The translations under genes were made by a program, and so were the position numbers. Source: Leuconostoc pseudomesenteroides KCTC 3652 (GTDB taxonomy: Bacteria; Bacillota; Bacilli; Lactobacillales; Lactobacillaceae). From it: a DNA stretch of 64,000 nt. The stretch lies in the NCBI RefSeq assembly GCF_014634745.1, contig NZ_BMBP01000002.1:392978-456977 (forward strand). The letters are read 5' to 3'. Position 1 is the first letter of the stretch. Every line of letters starts with the position of its first letter. Positions 59,357 through 64,000 of this stretch are shown piece by piece. The notes beneath the pieces are model-generated. The model was not told the DNA's origin and did not search any database. It saw only the letters and a program-made list of their open reading frames with translations.

Positions 59357-59388
59357 AAAATAAAAAGCAGACAAAACATTTGTCTGCT
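59357..59388 (-). terminator. Terminator after nadR
   Basis: AGCAGACAAA (59366-59375) pairs with TTTGTCTGCT (59379-59388). On the minus strand TTTTTATTTT follows. Confidence 0.88.
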
Positions 59389-59393
59389 ATCTT

Positions 59394-60536
59394 TTAAATA
59401 TGCTTGATGTTAAATCCTGTACGTTCTTGAATGGCATTTAACGCCTGCAAATAACGCGCATAATAGCCATAGGGATCCTCGCTACCACCCTGCGCATCTA
59501 ACATCACAACTTTATCCATAAAGCCATAATCTTCAATTACTTGCATGAGTTGATTATGGAATTGCCAACGTGTGTCATCATCAGCACTATCCATATTACG
59601 GAATCCATCATCTACATAAGGTGTTACTGGGGGAATTACTAAAATTAAATCAATTAATTCCTCACTAATTGTATTATCAAATAATGGTTGCAATTGCGCA
59701 TTATCTTCCTTGCTCAACCACATATCCGCATATACTTTGGTAACCATAGCGTCTGTATCAAAAATTGTTAAACCGTTGTTAGCAGGTGAATTAATTTCTT
59801 TTGAATTAGCATCGTACTGACCTTGAATCAGACGAATGTAGTCTTTCACAACTAATTCATCATCACTCACATTAGAGCGCTCTTGATATTCACGAGCATA
59901 TTCCTCAGAAAATGGTGAGTTACTTGTTCTTGCCAAACGCCTCACAAGCGTTGATTTGCCAGTAGAGGCCGATCCCATGACCGTGACTTTCTTTGTAAAA
60001 TGACGTCGAAAGACTCGGTTAATATAATCCCAGTTACCAATTGGATCTTGACGAATTTCTGTTCCTGAAATTTTTAAAACAGTGCGATCCATCAAACTGA
60101 CTTTGAATTGACCAGTTTGTGGCAAGCGTTTTTCCAACTCAACTTTATAATCAGCTTCACCTGTGTAAAAAGTGATTTGGGCCTGCTCGTCCACAATATT
60201 GCGCTTGACAGTCTCAACCAAACGGTTAGTCCACTCATCCCAACCATTTGGCATTTGTGGGATATCATCTTCATTAATGTAATCTACTTTAATGTCTGTT
60301 TCATCACTGAACGCCTCTCGTAAATAACGGAAACGTTTTTCAACGGGTAGTCCCATTTGATAGCCACGATCACCTGTATAACCTGATGCAATAACAACCA
60401 CGCCGTCATTTAAAGCCGCTGCTTTATAAATTTCAGCTTGATGGCCAACATGCATTGGGGCTAATGTGCCAAAAAACACGCCGATTTTATGACCTTCTAA
60501 ATCATCTTTATATAAATTACCTGCAATTGTAATCAT
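59394..60536 (-). CDS. nadR: NadR-type NMN adenylyltransferase/ribosylnicotinamide kinase
   Basis: A 380-residue two-domain enzyme making NAD from nicotinamide riboside. The N-terminal nucleotidyltransferase has FGTLAPMHVGHQAEIYKAA (T/HxGH) and SGTEIRQDP; the C-terminal kinase begins VMGSASTGKSTLVRRLAR and has EEYAREYQERS. The N-terminal helix-turn-helix repressor domain of enteric NadR is missing, so this form is purely catalytic. It lies 39 bases after pnuC, which imports the substrate. Confidence 0.93.
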   Translation of the reverse strand: MITIAGNLYKDDLEGHKIGVFFGTLAPMHVGHQAEIYKAAALNDGVVVIASGYTGDRGYQMGLPVEKRFRYLREAFSDETDIKVDYINEDDIPQMPNGWDEWTNRLVETVKRNIVDEQAQITFYTGEADYKVELEKRLPQTGQFKVSLMDRTVLKISGTEIRQDPIGNWDYINRVFRRHFTKKVTVMGSASTGKSTLVRRLARTSNSPFSEEYAREYQERSNVSDDELVVKDYIRLIQGQYDANSKEINSPANNGLTIFDTDAMVTKVYADMWLSKEDNAQLQPLFDNTISEELIDLILVIPPVTPYVDDGFRNMDSADDDTRWQFHNQLMQVIEDYGFMDKVVMLDAQGGSEDPYGYYARYLQALNAIQERTGFNIKHI

Positions 60537-60575
60537 GATGTTAATAAATTTTGCAGCATTTAATTGAAAATGTTG

Positions 60576-61343
60576 CTATTCCTTTTTAGTTAATTTGCGC
60601 CACTGAATAATACCGTAAATAGCATTAACAGTCAATGCTAAATTCATACCCAACATGGCAAACGCACTAGGATCAGCATGTCCAGTCCATGCACGCGCCC
60701 AAAGTACGATTTCCACGATATCAAATAACAGCCACGCATACCAAGATTCCGCAAACTTAGCGGTTTGTAAAATTTGGGCACCCATGGAAATCGTGGTTGT
60801 CAAGCCATCCATATAGGGTTGACGGGAACCTGCTTGTTGTAAAATCAGTCCAACAATACCAAGGATAACGAGAAAAACTGGTATGACAAATAGCCATTGT
60901 TTCGGGGTCATATACTTGGTTGCAACAACATCTTGCTGATCTTTTTGGGTGATTTGGTCTCGTTTCATAAATCCTAACCACGCCGCAATACCAACAAATT
61001 GCATAACGACCCAGAAAGCACTCAATGCCACTTCACCAAATAACTGCGACTGAAAAGCTAGTGGCATATACATCACAGAATAAATTAAACCCCAAAAGTA
61101 GTTCGTGATGCGACCTTTGGCCACCAGTATTACCGTAATAATATTCATCAACCCTGTCGTCAAGCCAAACCAATCAAACGTATGACTATGTGCAACACCC
61201 AGTCCCCAGACAAGTCCTTGCAATGCTACCAAAACGATAAACAGCGTGCCTTCAGCTAATGTCCAACCAAATAATAGTTCGCTAACGATATTTTTTGGAT
61301 TGAAATAACGCCAAAATCGACGTGAGACTGTCTCCTCAGCCAT
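60576..61343 (-). CDS. pnuC: Nicotinamide riboside transporter PnuC
   Basis: A 255-residue SWEET-fold-like vitamin carrier with seven or eight membrane helices. Characteristic segments are WGLIYSVMYMPLAFQSQLFGE and QTAKFAESWYAWLLFDIVEI, with conserved Trp and Asn residues facing the substrate. It facilitates diffusion of nicotinamide riboside, which NadR then traps by phosphorylation. First gene of pnuC-nadR, ATG 61343 with GGGAG upstream. Confidence 0.93.
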   Translation of the reverse strand: MAEETVSRRFWRYFNPKNIVSELLFGWTLAEGTLFIVLVALQGLVWGLGVAHSHTFDWFGLTTGLMNIITVILVAKGRITNYFWGLIYSVMYMPLAFQSQLFGEVALSAFWVVMQFVGIAAWLGFMKRDQITQKDQQDVVATKYMTPKQWLFVIPVFLVILGIVGLILQQAGSRQPYMDGLTTTISMGAQILQTAKFAESWYAWLLFDIVEIVLWARAWTGHADPSAFAMLGMNLALTVNAIYGIIQWRKLTKKE

Positions 61344-61427
61344 GTGAATTCTCCCACATTATATATTATTTTCTACCATTATAACAGTTAGCGCAGAGAA
61401 AGTATCGTCAAGTAATCAGAACGTCAT

Positions 61428-61868
61428 TTAATTTTCAAACAATGACATATATTGGCCGTAACCCTCTTTTTGTAAATCCGCCTTGGGGACAAATCGCAAA
61501 CTGGCCGAATTAATGCAATATCGCAGACCACCTTTTTCAACAGGACCATCAGTGAAGACATGCCCTAAATGCGATCCGGCTTCTTTGGACGTTACCTCCG
61601 TTCGTGTCATACCAAACGAGTAATCAACGTGCCGCTTAATGTGGTGCTCGTCAATGCCTTTAGTAAAAGCTGGCCAACCACAGCCGGCATCATATTTATC
61701 AGTAGAGCTAAACAATGGTTCACCACTCACAACATCAACAAAAATGCCGTCGTCCCACCACTGATCATATTTACCAGTAAAGGCACGCTCAGTCGCAGCA
61801 TGTTGTGTCACTTCGTACTGCTCCGGTGTTAAACGCGCACGCAACGCTTCATCAGATTCTTTCACCAT
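61428..61868 (-). CDS. msrB: Peptide methionine-R-sulfoxide reductase MsrB
   Basis: Reduces the R epimer of methionine sulfoxide; 146 residues. The signature [12 protein letters not shown] and the catalytic cysteine in [13 protein letters not shown] are present. The two CxxC pairs that bind structural zinc in many MsrB are absent, so it is the zinc-free type. ATG 61868 follows AAAGGAGG. Not linked to msrA. Confidence 0.96.
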   Translation of the reverse strand: MVKESDEALRARLTPEQYEVTQHAATERAFTGKYDQWWDDGIFVDVVSGEPLFSSTDKYDAGCGWPAFTKGIDEHHIKRHVDYSFGMTRTEVTSKEAGSHLGHVFTDGPVEKGGLRYCINSASLRFVPKADLQKEGYGQYMSLFEN

Positions 61869-61955
61869 TTGTATCCTCCTTTAATTCAATAAATCTACAA
61901 AAATCCTGAGGTTCATACTCCTTAATTGTACACAGCAAAGTCATCCCGTCAAATG

Positions 61956-62618
61956 TCACGCCTCATCAATATCATTAGCTTGAAGCCAAATTTTAGCAGC
62001 CTGCAATTCTTCACTGGAAATAACATGAGATTGATTAAGACGGAAGACAGTCACTAATGCTTTTGCTTGGGTCAAGTTATCGACTAGCGCATCAAAACTA
62101 TCACGCGGCACAATAGAATCAAAATTACCGTGCGATAAAAAAACATGACTGCCTTGCAAATGGGCCGGCTCTGTAATGGGCGTTAGTTGCATCGCATGTA
62201 GTGCAATGACATTCTTGAATGATGTTTCTGGATGTGTTAGCAACGCATGCAAAGCAATATTGGCACCATTAGAAAATCCAACCGCTAACGATGGCGATGT
62301 GTTCAAATCATATTTTGTTAATAATTCACTCACTGATTTCACCAACCAAGCTGTCTGTTCACCAAGAGATACTAAATTAAATTCTCCTTCGGCGTATCGT
62401 TCAAAAAAACGATGATAGCCATTTTCTAAAACACGACCTCGAATAGCCAAAATTGGATGATTTGGTAACAAATATTTAGCAATAGGTACTAAGTCATTTT
62501 CATCACCTCCTGTGCCATGTAGCAATACAACCGTCGGTAAATCTGGATTGCCAGCAATAAATAAATGGTGCACATCATTGAAATTCTGCTTAATCATACT
62601 ATCATTCGTATCAACCAT
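61956..62618 (-). CDS. Carboxylesterase/phospholipase family hydrolase (MhqD-like)
   Basis: An alpha/beta hydrolase of 220 residues: VVLLHGTGGDENDLVPIA, the nucleophile elbow VGFSNGANIALHAL (Ser near residue 115), an aspartate in GNFDSIVP and His in NQSHVISSEEL. Resembles Bacillus MhqD, encoded with the ring-cleaving dioxygenase MhqO under MhqR control against quinones. Here it lies 59 bases after the mhqO-like gene, though a terminator-like hairpin is between them. ATG 62618 follows AAAGGAG. Confidence 0.85.
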   Translation of the reverse strand: MVDTNDSMIKQNFNDVHHLFIAGNPDLPTVVLLHGTGGDENDLVPIAKYLLPNHPILAIRGRVLENGYHRFFERYAEGEFNLVSLGEQTAWLVKSVSELLTKYDLNTSPSLAVGFSNGANIALHALLTHPETSFKNVIALHAMQLTPITEPAHLQGSHVFLSHGNFDSIVPRDSFDALVDNLTQAKALVTVFRLNQSHVISSEELQAAKIWLQANDIDEA

Positions 62619-62638
62619 TATGAACTCCTTTATGCTAG

Positions 62639-62669
62639 AAAACGACCCATCAATCCATGAGTCGTTTTT
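62639..62669. terminator. Hairpin between mhqO- and mhqD-like genes
   Basis: AAAACGACCCAT (62639-62650) pairs with ATGAGTCGTTTT (62658-62669), one G-U pair in the minus RNA, with flanking T residues. It could cut mhqD expression relative to mhqO. Confidence 0.7.
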
Positions 62670-62677
62670 GTTTCATA

Positions 62678-63652
62678 TCAATTTTTAGGGCTATTAAAAT
62701 CAACCAAATTAGCCTCAATTTGTGTTCGCATATCCTCTAGAAAAGGTGGCAATTCAAGATGAACACCAGCTTCTTCATAAGTTTCATCTACTAAGAAACC
62801 TGGCCCGTTTGTCGCTAATTCAAACAAAATACCCGGAGTTGGTCGGAAATATTCTGATTTAAAATAAAAACGATCAACAAATCCCGAATCTTGGAAACCT
62901 AATTCTTGTAGGCGCTTAATCCAAAAGTTTAATGCTTCTTCATCATCAACAATAAATGCTAAATGGTGAGGACCACCAAATCCCTGTAAACCTCGCGGAA
63001 TGATACGAGAAAGCAAAGTGATGACCTGCGCACCATAACCGCCGTGATCAAATTCATACAACGCATAATCGCCTTTGGTATCAATTTTTTCAGCACCCAT
63101 TACTTTGGTTAAGACCATATCCATTGCATCATGATTGTTGATTGTCAGCAATTCTAGTCCCAACCCCACAATCGCATGTTGTGGATCCACCGAAGAATGT
63201 CGCCATGGCGTGTGTGTCCCCGTTAATTCATTGTGACGCGGATTGGTGTCGTCGGCGATCAAAGCATATCGTTGATCATCAAAATCATAAAAATTTAAGT
63301 ATGTGGCACCAAATAATTCGTATGTTTTAGAATCATAACGAATACCAAATTCATCAAAACGCGCTTGCCAATAAGCAAATGAGTCTTGAGAAGGTACTCT
63401 AAAAGACGTTCTTGAAATCTCATCAGTACCAAAAACCGCTTTTTGGATCCCTGGAAAATCAAAAAATGTCAAAACAGAGCCACCCTCGCCTTGGTCATCA
63501 GAAAAATAAAGATGATACGTACGAACATCGTCTTGATTAACCGTTTTTTTAATTAAATGTAATCCCAATTTATTCGTAAAAAAGTCCCAAATCTTAGGCG
63601 AATCGGAAGTAATCGTTGTTAAGTGGTGAATACCACGAATATTTGTCCCCAT
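62678..63652 (-). CDS. mhqO: Ring-cleaving dioxygenase (MhqO-like, VOC superfamily)
   Basis: A 324-residue protein built of two paired vicinal-oxygen-chelate modules. Metal ligands are suggested by GIHHLTTITSD near the N-terminus, GGPHHLAFIVDDEEALN in the middle and FELATNGPGF near the C-terminus (His, His, Glu). Similar to Bacillus MhqO/MhqA-type extradiol dioxygenases of the hydroquinone response. Starts at ATG 63652 after AGAGGA. A perfect 11-base palindrome lies 26-51 bases upstream of the start. Confidence 0.87.
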   Translation of the reverse strand: MGTNIRGIHHLTTITSDSPKIWDFFTNKLGLHLIKKTVNQDDVRTYHLYFSDDQGEGGSVLTFFDFPGIQKAVFGTDEISRTSFRVPSQDSFAYWQARFDEFGIRYDSKTYELFGATYLNFYDFDDQRYALIADDTNPRHNELTGTHTPWRHSSVDPQHAIVGLGLELLTINNHDAMDMVLTKVMGAEKIDTKGDYALYEFDHGGYGAQVITLLSRIIPRGLQGFGGPHHLAFIVDDEEALNFWIKRLQELGFQDSGFVDRFYFKSEYFRPTPGILFELATNGPGFLVDETYEEAGVHLELPPFLEDMRTQIEANLVDFNSPKN

Positions 63653-63677
63653 AGCTTTTATTCCTCTTACTTTTTGT

Positions 63678-63713
63678 TAGTGTATAGTCAATACTATACA
63701 CTATTACATTATA
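63678..63713 (-). promoter_or_regulatory. -10 element and palindromic operator of mhqO-like operon
   Basis: TATAAT (63713-63708) is followed five bases on by a perfect inverted repeat, TAGTGTATAGT-CAAT-ACTATACACTA (63678-63703), covering the expected transcription start. This is where a repressor, perhaps MarR/MhqR-like, would block transcription. No clear -35 box was seen, so the promoter may be weak or use an activator. Confidence 0.7.
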
Positions 63714-63764
63714 AACGCAAGTAATACAACTTACTAATTATAAGCGTAATATTGACCGTGTATC

Positions 63765-63809
63765 AAAATAAAAAACATCAACGAATGCGTTCACGCATTC
63801 GTTGATGTT
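63765..63809 (-). terminator. Terminator after galE
   Basis: A perfect 16-base-pair stem, 63774-63789 with 63794-63809 (loop TTCA on the plus strand), is followed on the minus strand by TTTTATTTT. Confidence 0.92.
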
Positions 63810-63839
63810 CTCTTTCATTGTAGGTTTATCACTAAGCAG

Positions 63840-64000
63840 CTAGTCATTATGATGATCATCATAGCCCTTAGGGTGGCTCTGATGCCACTGCCAAGCTGTC
63901 TTGATGATGTCTTGCACATTATCGTACTTTGGTGCCCAGCCCAGCACCTCTCGTGCCTTATCTGAATTGGCAATCAAAATATCAGGATCACCCGCTCGAC
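63840..64000 (-). CDS. galE: UDP-glucose 4-epimerase, C-terminal end (partial)
   Basis: Only the last 53 codons are in the window; the gene continues beyond the right edge. The visible sequence [20 protein letters not shown], then W-A-P-K-Y-D and an [12 protein letters not shown] tail before TAG, is the typical GalE C-terminus (RRAGDPxxL...LGW...AWxWHxxHPxGY). GalE interconverts UDP-glucose and UDP-galactose, with NAD. The His/Asp-rich tail (DDHHND) is a small extra. Confidence 0.9.
   Translation of the reverse strand, partial: RAGDPDILIANSDKAREVLGWAPKYDNVQDIIKTAWQWHQSHPKGYDDHHND

Overview
The window is chromosomal DNA from a low-GC Gram-positive lactic acid bacterium (Lactobacillales). My best guess is Leuconostoc or a close relative in the same family. 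Grounds seen in the sequence: RexAB (AddAB)-type recombination nuclease, a T-box on ileS, a CcpA-type cre site, a Firmicute dcw cluster with DUF3397 and DUF4044 genes beside mraZ, GGAGG ribosome binding sites, and intrinsic terminators with U tails. The genus is inferred from protein flavour and gene order, not from a marker gene. No rRNA, tRNA, CRISPR array, complete insertion sequence or prophage was seen.

Layout. 1-6.4 kb: the end of an ABC exporter, a small orphan protein, pta, ung, a LURP-one-like protein, an orphan PTS_EIIC_2-family permease with a long regulated leader, then a small membrane protein and a methyltransferase. 6.4-14.3 kb: minus-strand housekeeping genes (DUF368 lipid-carrier transporter, apt, recJ, rnz, msrA, panE-like reductase, trmD-rimM, ogt). 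14.4-16.2 kb: an AT-rich accessory patch with a small membrane protein, a decayed gene and a Ser-rich anchored protein. 16.3-25.1 kb: rexA-rexB-estA, rpsP with an unusual C-terminal domain, and a small orphan. 25.2-29.5 kb: a bacterial PH-domain pair and a CcpA-controlled beta-glucoside operon (EIIB, EIIA, frameshifted GH1). 29.6-46.4 kb: T-box-ileS, divIVA, ylmH-yggT-sepF, ftsZ-ftsA-divIB-murG-murD-mraY-pbp-ftsL-rsmH-mraZ and DUF3397, i.e. the division and wall cluster read right to left. 46.5-59.3 kb: DUF4044, fakA-yloU, rpmB, trxA, thiN-rpe-rsgA-pknB-stp-rsmB-fmt-priA. 59.4-64 kb: nadR-pnuC NAD salvage, msrB, an mhqO-mhqD-like quinone-response pair behind a perfect palindrome, and the 3' end of galE.

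Most of the window is ordinary core genome. The strongest unexpected signal is the leader of the EIIC gene (about 5028-5298, minus strand). It has a consensus promoter and a 20-codon leader peptide with five CUC leucine codons. These are followed by mutually exclusive hairpins and an intrinsic terminator, which is the architecture of ribosome-mediated leucine attenuation. It precedes a gene annotated as a sugar permease that has no EIIA or EIIB partner here. Other points worth a second look are a HeH/LEM-like tail on ribosomal protein S16, an HTH-like segment before the membrane helix of PknB, loss of the C-terminal zinc cysteines in IleS, a one-base homopolymer frameshift in the phospho-beta-glucosidase, and a decayed gene at 14.7-15.3 kb.
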